Source: an unicellular cyanobacterium SU2 (GTDB lineage: Bacteria > Cyanobacteriota > Cyanobacteriia > Cyanobacteriales > Microcystaceae). From it: 64,000 nucleotides of DNA. The notes beneath the pieces are model-generated. The model was not told the DNA's origin. It was given only the letters and a program-made list of their open reading frames with translations, and did no database searches. The DNA is taken from NCBI GenBank assembly GCA_002110465.1, contig NEED01000075.1, forward strand, positions 1 to 64,000. Direction: 5' to 3'. A program made the translations under genes and the position numbers. Every line of letters starts with the position of its first letter. The stretch's first letter is position 1. Shown one piece after another: positions 1-7,445 of this stretch.

Positions 1-2
1 TG

Positions 3-116
3 AAAATATCATCAAAACGTTTACACCATCTATCGAAGCAAGGAGGCATCGCTGTTGAAATTGTTTCTCTCATGGGAACAAGTACAATCGCTATCAACCT
101 AAAACGCCTATCCTAG
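3..116 (+). CDS. C-terminal end of an unidentified gene cut by the window start
   Basis: One frame is open from the window edge to TAG at 114-116 and encodes 37 residues ending in IAINLKRLS. The composition, mixed hydrophobic and basic with a GGIAVEIVSLMG stretch, looks protein-like, but I do not recognise the family. It would be the last part of a plus-strand gene lying upstream. About 340 bases separate it from galE, so it need not be in the same operon. A chance open frame cannot be excluded. Confidence 0.3.
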   Translation, partial: KISSKRLHHLSKQGGIAVEIVSLMGTSTIAINLKRLS

Positions 117-459
117 CTATATTAGCGAAATGTTGAGTTTAGTTTCTAGCTAAAGTCCCATTATTAGATATGCTTCCTCTTCACTGACACATCTGCATCA
201 TCAATTGATACTCTACTTAAACTGAGTTTAAATAATGCCCTAACCCAGCAAAATGAATTAGTTTTAGGTGCTTTCTTACACTCTACACACCCTACCATTA
301 TTTTAATATTTACTTAACCAGCAGTCTCTTAACCTATTTTTTGAGTAAATATAAATGCGTAATGATATCATAACCAAAGTAGGAGGAAAACCCTAATTTG
401 AAGGGGTTTCCAAAACTATCGTGATACGGTCAGATATCTGAATCAATAAAAAATGTTCT
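117..459. promoter_or_regulatory. Non-coding leader of galE with one imperfect hairpin
   Basis: This AT-rich stretch holds no supported gene. The clearest structure is a hairpin at 385-411: arm GGAAAACCCT and arm AGGGGTTTCC pair at nine of ten positions around a short AT loop. No T-run follows, so it is not an obvious terminator. It more likely lies in the galE 5' leader or is a degenerate dispersed palindrome. No convincing -35/-10 pair stood out. Confidence 0.25.
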
Positions 460-1467
460 ATGTCTACTACAAAAAAGCCCTGTATTTTGGTGACAGGGGG
501 AGCTGGTTATATTGGCTCCCATACCGTCAGACAACTGACTGCTGCTGGGTATGAAGTCATTGTTTTGGATAATCTGATCAATGGTCATCGAGATGTGGTT
601 GAGCAAGTTCTCAAAGTTCCTTTAATTATCGGAGATATGGCCGATAAAAATCTTTTAGAGGAAATTTTTAAGGATTATTCTATTAGTGCTGTCATTCATT
701 TTGCCGCTTATGCTTATGTCGGAGAATCCGTCAAATCTCCCGCTAAATATTACCGTAACAATGTGGCTGGAACCTTAACTTTGTTAGAAGCTATGGCGAC
801 GGCAGGTGTCAATCAATTTGTGTTTTCTTCTACTTGTGCCACTTATGGTATCCCTGATTCCTTTCCTATTACTGAAAATTCTCCTCAAGTCCCGATTAAT
901 CCCTATGGTGCCAGCAAGAAGATGGTCGAACGACTTTTAACAGACATCAGTCAAGCTTCTGCTCTTAAGTATGTTTGTTTCCGTTATTTTAATGCCGCAG
1001 GAGCTCATCCTGACCAAGACTTAGGGGAAGATCACGATCCTGAACCTCATTTAATTCCCTCAGTCATCTATGCAGCACTCGGAAAACGAAAAGCAATTTC
1101 TATTTTTGGTAGTGATTATCCCACTAGAGACGGAACTTGTATCAGAGACTATATCCATGTGGTAGATTTAGCCCAAGCCCATGTCCTCGGTTTAGAGTAT
1201 TTATTAAACGGCGGAGATAGTCAAATTTTTAATCTGGGCAATGGCCAAGGGTTTTCAGTACAAGAAGTCATCGATATCGCTAAAGAAGTCACCCGAAGGG
1301 AGATTACAGTAGAAAAAGGCGATCGCAGACCAGGAGATCCAGCTATTTTGGTTAGTAGTAGCGAAAAAGCTCAAAAAGTTTTGGGATGGCAACCTCAATA
1401 TCCTGATTTAAAAACGATTATGACCCATGCTTGGCAATGGCACTTGAAACGTCATGGTTCAATCTAA
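460..1467 (+). CDS. galE: UDP-glucose 4-epimerase
   Basis: Extended short-chain dehydrogenase that interconverts UDP-glucose and UDP-galactose in the cytoplasm, supplying galactosyl donors for surface glycans. The N-terminus carries the Rossmann NAD-binding motif TGGAGYIGSHT (about residues 12-22). The catalytic set is visible as Ser/Thr near 123-125, Tyr149 and Lys153 in NPYGASKK. The substrate-binding RDYIHVVDLA segment lies further on. At 335 residues it is full length for the family. It heads a run of same-strand genes for two glycosyltransferases and an ABC exporter, and its last 14 bases overlap the next start, which suggests translational coupling. Paralogues with other UDP-sugar specificity cannot be excluded from sequence alone. 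Confidence 0.9.
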   Translation: MSTTKKPCILVTGGAGYIGSHTVRQLTAAGYEVIVLDNLINGHRDVVEQVLKVPLIIGDMADKNLLEEIFKDYSISAVIHFAAYAYVGESVKSPAKYYRNNVAGTLTLLEAMATAGVNQFVFSSTCATYGIPDSFPITENSPQVPINPYGASKKMVERLLTDISQASALKYVCFRYFNAAGAHPDQDLGEDHDPEPHLIPSVIYAALGKRKAISIFGSDYPTRDGTCIRDYIHVVDLAQAHVLGLEYLLNGGDSQIFNLGNGQGFSVQEVIDIAKEVTRREITVEKGDRRPGDPAILVSSSEKAQKVLGWQPQYPDLKTIMTHAWQWHLKRHGSI

Positions 1468-2797
1468 CCTAAACAGTTCGATGGAGAACAGCACACACCA
1501 AACTATTGCCTTTGTACCTTGGGGAAATGTCATTGAAGATTATTTAGACAGTATCAACATTTCCCTCGAAAAATTCTGTACAGACATGACAGGAGGCTGG
1601 TTGTTTGGCTATATTGAAGCCCTAAAACGAGTGGGTATCCAAACAATCTTAGTCTGTATCTCAGTACAAGTTATCACTCCAACTCGCCGTCTTCATCCAC
1701 CAACCGGTGCAACGATTTTTCTTTTACCTGTCAGTAAAAGTTATAGGCAAATTCGCCGTCGTATGGTCTATGCTTACGGTTCATCAGTTAAGCAAGTATT
1801 TGGAGAAGTACCTAGACTATATTATGGCTTTTTTGCACTATTACGACAATTATCTCCCTATCTTACGACTCCGTTAAATACATTAGCCCAACAACTTAAG
1901 CAAGAAGGTTGTCAAGCTATTTTGTGTCAAGAATATGAATATCCTCGTTTTGATGCTTGTATTTTATTGGGAAAAATGCTTAAAATCCCTGTTTTTGCTA
2001 GCTTTCAAGGGGGAGATTTTCAAATTTGGGAGCTCGAACAATGGATTCGTCCCCTGACTATAGGTGATTGTGCAGGGTTGATCATTGCTTCCCAAACAGA
2101 AATTGAGCGAGTCAAATCCTGCTATCGTATTCCTGACCGAAAAATTGCCCAAATTTTTAACCCGTTAGATCTTAATGATTGGACAGGAGGCGATCGCCAG
2201 CAAACTCGTTTAGACTTGGGAATTGCCCCCGACGCAGAAGTAGTTGTTTATCATGGACGAATCGAACGCTACCGCAAAGGATTGGATATTCTTCTGGACG
2301 CTTGGCAAGAGATTTGCAACACTCGTCCTAATCGCCCTCTTCAATTATTATTGGTGGGAACAGGGAATGATGCTGAGTGGTTACGTATAGCGATCGCTCA
2401 AAAGTCCTTAACCAATATTGTCTGGATTGATCAATTTATTTTAGATCGTACCCTAATGGCTAATTATCTCTCGGCAGCCGATATTTATTGTTTGCCCTCC
2501 CGTCATGAAGGGTTTCCTGTTGCGCCTTTAGAAGCGATGGCAAGTAGTTTACCGATTGTCACCACCGATGTTCCAGGTGTAGCCGATATTTTAGAGGGCA
2601 AAGAAGAATCTGGAGGAATTATTGTTCCCAAAGAAAATTCAGCAGCTTTAGCAAAGGCCATAGGAGATTTATTAGATAATCCAGGTTTACGCCGTGAATG
2701 GGGACAACGCGCCCGTAATCGGATCAAAACGGCTTTTTCTTTAGAAGCAGTCGGTCAACAACTACAAGCATTTTTAGGACGACAAAAGAACAAATAA
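1454..2797 (+). CDS. Family 4 glycosyltransferase
   Basis: Predicted retaining GT-B glycosyltransferase that moves a sugar from a nucleotide donor to a glycan or lipid acceptor. The C-terminal half has the GT4 pattern: YHGRIERYRKGLDILLDAW, then LLLVGTGND, then the EX7E-type donor-binding motif with Glu352 and Glu360 in EGFPVAPLEAMA. The N-terminal acceptor domain is divergent, so acceptor and linkage are unknown. The start overlaps the end of galE; a second in-frame ATG at 1481 is also possible. The stop TAA shares a base with the ATG of the next gene. Context points to exopolysaccharide or glycolipid assembly. Confidence 0.8.
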   Translation: MVQSNLNSSMENSTHQTIAFVPWGNVIEDYLDSINISLEKFCTDMTGGWLFGYIEALKRVGIQTILVCISVQVITPTRRLHPPTGATIFLLPVSKSYRQIRRRMVYAYGSSVKQVFGEVPRLYYGFFALLRQLSPYLTTPLNTLAQQLKQEGCQAILCQEYEYPRFDACILLGKMLKIPVFASFQGGDFQIWELEQWIRPLTIGDCAGLIIASQTEIERVKSCYRIPDRKIAQIFNPLDLNDWTGGDRQQTRLDLGIAPDAEVVVYHGRIERYRKGLDILLDAWQEICNTRPNRPLQLLLVGTGNDAEWLRIAIAQKSLTNIVWIDQFILDRTLMANYLSAADIYCLPSRHEGFPVAPLEAMASSLPIVTTDVPGVADILEGKEESGGIIVPKENSAALAKAIGDLLDNPGLRREWGQRARNRIKTAFSLEAVGQQLQAFLGRQKNK

Positions 2798-3900
2798 TGG
2801 ATAGTAGCAATACGCCTTTAGTGTCCGTGATTATTCCCGCTTATAATGCGGAAGAATTCATTGGCAGAACTCTTAATTCTGTTATCAATCAAACCTATCA
2901 AAACCTTGAAATTATTGTCATCGATGATGGGTCAAAAGATGGGACAAAAGATAAAGTTGACTTATTTTTAAAACAAGATAAACGAATTAAATATTTACGA
3001 CAAAATAATGCAGGAGTAGCAGCAGCTAGAAATTTAGGAATTAGTGAAGCTAAAGGGGAATTTATTGCCCCCGTTGATGCTGACGATATTTGGTATCCTG
3101 AGAATATTGAAAAACAGGTTAACTGTATGATATCAGGGGGAAAAACGGTAGGATTAGTGTATTCGTGGTCGGTTGATATTGACGAAAATGATATCCTCAC
3201 TGGGGCATTTCGGGCGGCAGAAATTGAAGGCAATATTTATCCAACTCTAGTCAGTCACAATTTTTTGGGAAATGCAAGCTGCTCGATGATGCGTCGTTCT
3301 ATTGTTCAAGAATTAGGGGGATATAATCCAGAATTAAAGCAACAAAATGCCCAAGGATGTGAAGATTGGGAATTGTATTTGAAAATTGCTGAATCTTATC
3401 AAATTAAAGTCGTTAAGAATTTTCTAGTAGGTTATCGAAAATTGCCAGGAAGTATGTCTCGCAATTATGAAACTATGGCCAGATCCCATGCTTTAGTTAT
3501 GGACAAAGTTCAGCCCAATCATCCTGAAATTCCTAACTTCTTTTTTTGTTTATCTAAAAGTAATTTGTCTATATATTTTGCTCATCAAAGCTATTTTGCC
3601 AAAGATTATAATTCAACTTCTTATTGGTTAAAACAAGCGATCAAAGCCGAGTCTTTTACACCTTTTATTCGTCCTGGATTATATTATCTAAGTATTTTTA
3701 GCTTTTTAAAAACAATAAGTCAATCTTCAAATTCTAATGAAACTATTTCTCCTTACCTAAACAAAATACCCCCAAATCAACCAAATCTCAATATAAAAAC
3801 CCTGACACAAAAAAATCTTAAATTGCAACTAATGTTAGGAGTAGAGAATGTTTTTCATTCCTTTGTTATGTTTTTCTCTAGAGCAAGAAATAAAGAATAA
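2797..3900 (+). CDS. Family 2 glycosyltransferase
   Basis: Predicted inverting GT-A glycosyltransferase. The first 120 residues contain the hallmark VSVIIPAYNAEEFIGRTL start, the VIDDGSKDGT nucleotide-binding segment, the NNAGVAAARNLGI motif and the metal-binding VDADD. A later CEDWELYLKI stretch matches the usual catalytic ED region. The last 150 residues are divergent and carry no recognisable domain. The ATG overlaps the stop of the preceding GT4 gene (TAATG), so the two are probably translated together. The donor sugar is unknown. It should act on the same glycan as its neighbours, which the next gene may export. Confidence 0.8.
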   Translation: MDSSNTPLVSVIIPAYNAEEFIGRTLNSVINQTYQNLEIIVIDDGSKDGTKDKVDLFLKQDKRIKYLRQNNAGVAAARNLGISEAKGEFIAPVDADDIWYPENIEKQVNCMISGGKTVGLVYSWSVDIDENDILTGAFRAAEIEGNIYPTLVSHNFLGNASCSMMRRSIVQELGGYNPELKQQNAQGCEDWELYLKIAESYQIKVVKNFLVGYRKLPGSMSRNYETMARSHALVMDKVQPNHPEIPNFFFCLSKSNLSIYFAHQSYFAKDYNSTSYWLKQAIKAESFTPFIRPGLYYLSIFSFLKTISQSSNSNETISPYLNKIPPNQPNLNIKTLTQKNLKLQLMLGVENVFHSFVMFFSRARNKE

Positions 3901-3942
3901 TTTATTTAAAAAAACATAAGTGATCAATTGTATGGTAAATAA

Positions 3943-5745
3943 ATGCAAGAAATTAAATCTATAAAAAAATTACTCCCTTTATTTGGCTATTATCCTTGGT
4001 CAATTCCGGCAATCTTTACCCTAGGGATTTTATCCTCTCTTTCCGAGGGAATTGGTATCACCTTAATTATTCCTTTTTTACAAAGTTTGGATTCTCAAAG
4101 CAGTCAAACTACTCAAGAAAACACCTTAATTCAATGGCTTAATCCGCTATTTAGTAATTTTTCTACATCTCAGAGAATAATTTATATTCCTTTGATAATT
4201 GGCATTTTTATTCTTATTAAGAATGGCTTATCTTATGCTAATTTATCACTTTTATCTTGGTTAAATTCTCGGATTAGCCATCGCTTACGCTGTGATGTTT
4301 TTAATCAACTGTTGAATGTTAGCTATCGTTTTTTAGATACACAAGAATCAGGAAAACTTTTCAACACCTTAGCTACTGAAACCTGGCGAACAAATGAAGC
4401 TTTAGGGATTCTGGTTAGATTAAGTATTAGTTTTTCTATTGCTATTGTTTATATTATTTTACTCTTCCTAATTTCTTGGCGATTAACATTAGTCGTCGCT
4501 TTTATTTTACTTGTAACTTCATTGCTAACCCGTTGGGTAACTCGTCAATCAAGTCATCTCAGTCATCTGGCAGTAGATGCGAATTCAAGATTAGGAATTC
4601 GGATGTACGAAGGATTTACAGGGATGAAAACCATTCGCGCTTTTGCTAGAGAGACATACGAACAAAAGCGTTTTAATCAAGCATCAAAAAAGGTTCGCAG
4701 TCGCTTTTTTCAATTAGGTTTGATTGGTAATATTGTTAATCCCTTATATGAAGTCTTTTCTGCTTTTTTAGTCTTAGGAATTCTAGTAATTGCTTTGATT
4801 CATGATCGTACAGCTTTACCCTCCTTATTGACTTTTCTCTTCATTCTTTACCGTCTTCAACCCCAAATTCAACAATTAGATAACAGTCGGGTTAGTTTGT
4901 TAACCTTAAGTAGTTCTGTTAATGATGTTATCTCTTTTTTAGAGCGAACCAACAAACCCTATATTATTTCAGGTTCGAGACCTTTTAAATGGTTAGAATC
5001 AGGTATCACCTTAGAAGCAGTGACATTTCGCTATTTACCTACGGAAAATCCTGTTTTAGAAAATATTTCACTCCATATTCCCAAAGGCAAAACCACTGCC
5101 TTTGTCGGAACATCAGGTGCGGGGAAATCCACGTTAATTCAGTTGATTTGTCGCTTTTATGAGGTTTCAGAAGGAGAAATTTACATCGATCATACTCCTT
5201 TAAAACAATTAGATCTCGCTTCTTGGCGATCGCACATTGCCATGGTAAGTCAGGATATACATATTTTTAGCACAACCATTCGAGACAATATCGCCTATGG
5301 TCGTTTAGATGCAACAGAAGCAGAAATCATTGCTGCAGCTAAACAAGCTCACGCTCACGACTTTATTTGTCAAATGGCACAGGCATACGATACTAAAGTC
5401 GGTGATCGCGGTGTTAGACTTTCGGGGGGACAAAAACAACGGATTGCTCTTGCTAGAGCTATTGTACGAGATCCTGATATCTTAATCTTAGATGAAGCTA
5501 CCAATGCTTTAGATACAATTTCTGAGCAAATTATCCAAGAAACCGTTGATAATTTAGGAGGAAATCGTACCATTATCGTGATTGCTCACCGCCTTTCGAC
5601 TATTAAAGAAGCTGATCAAATTGTTGTTTTAGATCAAGGAAAGATTGTAGAAAAAGGTAAGTTTACCGAATTATTAGAGAAAAACGGACTATTTTCTTAT
5701 CTTTATCGTATTGGGTTAACATCCTCCCCTTCCTCCCCTTCCTAA
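3943..5745 (+). CDS. ABC exporter, fused membrane and ATPase domains
   Basis: Half-transporter of the MsbA/HlyB type that would work as a homodimer in the cytoplasmic membrane. Residues 1 to about 320 form the six-helix exporter domain. The ATPase follows: Walker A GTSGAGKST near residue 389, signature LSGGQKQR near 493, Walker B ILILDEATNALD near 513-524 and the H-loop IVIAHRLS. The substrate is not evident; the upstream glycosyltransferases suggest a glycan, glycolipid or lipid-linked sugar. It lies 42 bases after the GT2 gene on the same strand. The 3' end contains two copies of a CCTCCCCTT tandem, giving a Ser/Pro tail that probably reflects repeat expansion. Confidence 0.85.
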   Translation: MQEIKSIKKLLPLFGYYPWSIPAIFTLGILSSLSEGIGITLIIPFLQSLDSQSSQTTQENTLIQWLNPLFSNFSTSQRIIYIPLIIGIFILIKNGLSYANLSLLSWLNSRISHRLRCDVFNQLLNVSYRFLDTQESGKLFNTLATETWRTNEALGILVRLSISFSIAIVYIILLFLISWRLTLVVAFILLVTSLLTRWVTRQSSHLSHLAVDANSRLGIRMYEGFTGMKTIRAFARETYEQKRFNQASKKVRSRFFQLGLIGNIVNPLYEVFSAFLVLGILVIALIHDRTALPSLLTFLFILYRLQPQIQQLDNSRVSLLTLSSSVNDVISFLERTNKPYIISGSRPFKWLESGITLEAVTFRYLPTENPVLENISLHIPKGKTTAFVGTSGAGKSTLIQLICRFYEVSEGEIYIDHTPLKQLDLASWRSHIAMVSQDIHIFSTTIRDNIAYGRLDATEAEIIAAAKQAHAHDFICQMAQAYDTKVGDRGVRLSGGQKQRIALARAIVRDPDILILDEATNALDTISEQIIQETVDNLGGNRTIIVIAHRLSTIKEADQIVVLDQGKIVEKGKFTELLEKNGLFSYLYRIGLTSSPSSPS

Positions 5746-5755
5746 GTATAGATAG

Positions 5756-5923
5756 GCTGTTCATAATAACCAAGATCATTCCATGTTATCAGCACTATTG
5801 GCGGCTGAAAATATTATGGGGGCGAAACATAATTTGTGGCAAGTCAATACTGAACGCTCTTACCATGAGGATTTTGTCACGAAAGATAACAAACGATCCA
5901 CCGTTGCTTCCTCAGTTAGATAA
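5756..5923 (+). pseudogene. C-terminal remnant, possibly of an FAD-dependent oxidoreductase
   Basis: A short open frame between stop codons reads DHSMLSALLAAENIMG, then HNLWQVNTERSYHEDF, and ends at TAA 5921-5923. This resembles the C-terminal FAD-binding helix and tail of amine-oxidase-like or UDP-galactopyranose-mutase-like flavoproteins, as I remember the family. Everything upstream of this tail is missing and a stop lies at 5753-5755. The internal ATG at 5783 has no good ribosome binding site. I read it as debris of a gene deleted next to the ABC exporter. The family name is tentative. Confidence 0.45.
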
Positions 5924-6001
5924 TTTCTGACTAGGGAAATCTCAAATAAACAAAAGACCTTGTGATCTTTCCAACCCATTTTCAGGCACTTTTAACATTG
6001 T

Positions 6002-6030
6002 CTCCGCGTCTTCTAGAGCGGGGATTTTTT
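6002..6030 (+). terminator. Probable rho-independent terminator
   Basis: CTCCGC at 6002-6007 can pair with GCGGGG at 6018-6023, with one G-U pair and a ten-base loop, followed by ATTTTTT. It sits after the ABC exporter and the oxidoreductase remnant and 25 bases before the next gene, a sensible place to end the glycan operon transcript. The opposite strand of this hairpin also resembles an IS200/IS605 right-end hairpin, so an IS origin is an alternative. Confidence 0.5.
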
Positions 6031-6054
6031 GATCACGACAATACTTAAACCCAA

Positions 6055-6528
6055 ATGTTGGGTAAAGTAAATAAATGTCTCAATTATTACTCTTTGACTG
6101 AAAAGACTGTGCAACTTTTAGAAAAGCTTTTAAACACACAAAAAAGCCGTAAAGTGGGGATTATATTAGCTTTACTTGCTACTATTGTCCCCTGGCCCAT
6201 AGCAGGACTCCATAAATTTTACCTGGGACAACCTGTCTGGGGAGTCATCTATTTTCTGTTGTGGAATACTCCTATCCCCCGTATTGCTTGCGCTATTGAT
6301 GTGGTTTGGTACGTTGTGCAAGGAGAAGAACAGTTTAACGCCCAATTTAACGGGTTATCATTGACTAATACCCAATCTGTCAGCCTTAATCCTACCATAA
6401 CTGAACCAGTTCAAGTAGGGGCGATCGCCGAAGGGTTGCGGGAATTAGATCGGTTGCGGCAAGAGGGGTTAGTCTCAGAATACGAATTTGAACAAAAACG
6501 TCGTCAACTTCTCGATCGCATTACCTAA
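6055..6528 (+). CDS. TM2-domain membrane protein with SHOCT-like tail
   Basis: A 157-residue membrane protein. After a polar N-terminus come two hydrophobic segments around GLHKFYLG, the signature loop of TM2 domains (about residues 38-90). A soluble tail follows whose end, AEGLRELDRLRQEGLVSEYEFEQKR, matches the short C-terminal oligomerisation motif SHOCT seen in many bacterial membrane proteins. Function is unknown; TM2 proteins are usually small inner-membrane proteins of undefined role. No operon partner is evident: it follows a probable terminator and precedes a decayed HicB gene. Confidence 0.7.
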   Translation: MLGKVNKCLNYYSLTEKTVQLLEKLLNTQKSRKVGIILALLATIVPWPIAGLHKFYLGQPVWGVIYFLLWNTPIPRIACAIDVVWYVVQGEEQFNAQFNGLSLTNTQSVSLNPTITEPVQVGAIAEGLRELDRLRQEGLVSEYEFEQKRRQLLDRIT

Positions 6529-6541
6529 CCATTGTTTGAAG

Positions 6542-6673
6542 ATTAATGAAGATGCTTGCTTTTTGGTAACATTACCTGATTTTCCAGATCAATATTGGTG
6601 AACTTATGGAGAGAGTTATGAGGAAGTAGTTGCTAATGGAAAAGAAGCTTTTGAATCTCTAATTATTTCTTGA
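6542..6673 (+). pseudogene. HicB-type antitoxin remnant with internal stop
   Basis: The frame starting at 6542 reads INEDACFLVTLPDFP, meets a TGA at 6599-6601, and continues TYGESYEEVVANGKEAFESL to TGA at 6671-6673. The two halves match the HicB partial RNase-H fold, where the pattern is FLV-PDLPG, then TYGES-EEA-NA-EA. The in-frame stop replaces the residues linking the two strands. No HicA toxin frame or HicB DNA-binding tail was seen next to it. It immediately follows the TM2 gene, so its original start may have been lost. Confidence 0.6.
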
Positions 6674-6940
6674 TCAAGCTGATGGTGAAACTTGACCTAA
6701 GCCCCTAATTTCTAGTACAGCTTGACCTGTTTATGGTCAGAAAAATAACTGTTATAAGATAATTTTTGGGCAAAATTTTAATAGTTACAAAATATTCAAT
6801 ATAGAGTACAGTAAAAACATATTAAAGAGAGCGATTACTTGTGAGATTAAGATCGCTCCATCCCTCTGTAGATAGGAAACCGAAGATGGTCAATTAATCA
6901 GAAACATTATTACTATTATTATCCTTGTTTCTAAACAAGC
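6674..6940. other. AT-rich intergenic stretch with no supported feature
   Basis: I see no gene here. The string CTTGACCT occurs twice about 40 bases apart near 6691 and 6731, a short direct repeat of unknown meaning. A GATCGCTC/GAGCGAT pair flanks a short segment near 6829-6857 and could form a weak hairpin. Confidence 0.3.
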
Positions 6941-7201
6941 TTAAATATTGGTTTTTAGCTGATCCACACACTGCACAAATTCTCCGTTAAGTGTAACAAT
7001 TTCCGCTTGATCAATAGTTTCGTTATTGAGTAGCGCAGAGAGTTGAATTAAGAACGTTCCTATACATGTTAAAGGACTTTCAGTAATAGTTTCCTCTTGA
7101 CCTCCCCGAATATTACCAATTATATTTTCAGGCAAATCTTTTATTTGACCTTTTAAAGGGGATATTTCAAAAATTTGAACACTAGTAATTTCATTTACTC
7201 C
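6941..7201 (-). CDS. Uncertain small open frame without a normal start codon
   Basis: On the minus strand a frame is open from 7201 down to the stop at 6941-6943. Its interior (PLTCIGTFLIQLSALLNNE, then IDQAEIVTLNGEF) looks protein-like, about 65-86 residues. No ATG exists in this frame; TTG at 7133-7135 is possible. A strong AAGGAG and ATG sit just upstream but in another frame that stops after 13 codons, so the gene may have suffered a one-base frameshift. No family was recognised. It may be a small cyanobacterial gene in decay or a chance frame. Confidence 0.25.
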   Translation of the reverse strand, partial: GVNEITSVQIFEISPLKGQIKDLPENIIGNIRGGQEETITESPLTCIGTFLIQLSALLNNETIDQAEIVTLNGEFVQCVDQLKTNI

Positions 7202-7445
7202 TTATTCAATTACAAAATAAAATCAAAACGATTAAAAATATTGTATGAAAAGTCCATAATAAAATTCAACATAATGTAAAGTATTATTGATGGCAATGAT
7301 TTTTTAAGGGTTTAATTTGTCCTAAACCGTACTTGGATTACTTATAATAAGAAAATAACCACTAAAATTCTGGAAACAAGAAACTAAGGAATTTAAAAAA
7401 ATTCAAGATCACTCAAAATAAATAAGAATCAACTAACTCACTACT
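7202..7445. other. Upstream region of the molybdopterin oxidoreductase gene
   Basis: Very AT-rich sequence presumed to hold divergent promoters for the small minus-strand frame and the oxidoreductase gene. I could not pick a convincing promoter or operator. Confidence 0.25.
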
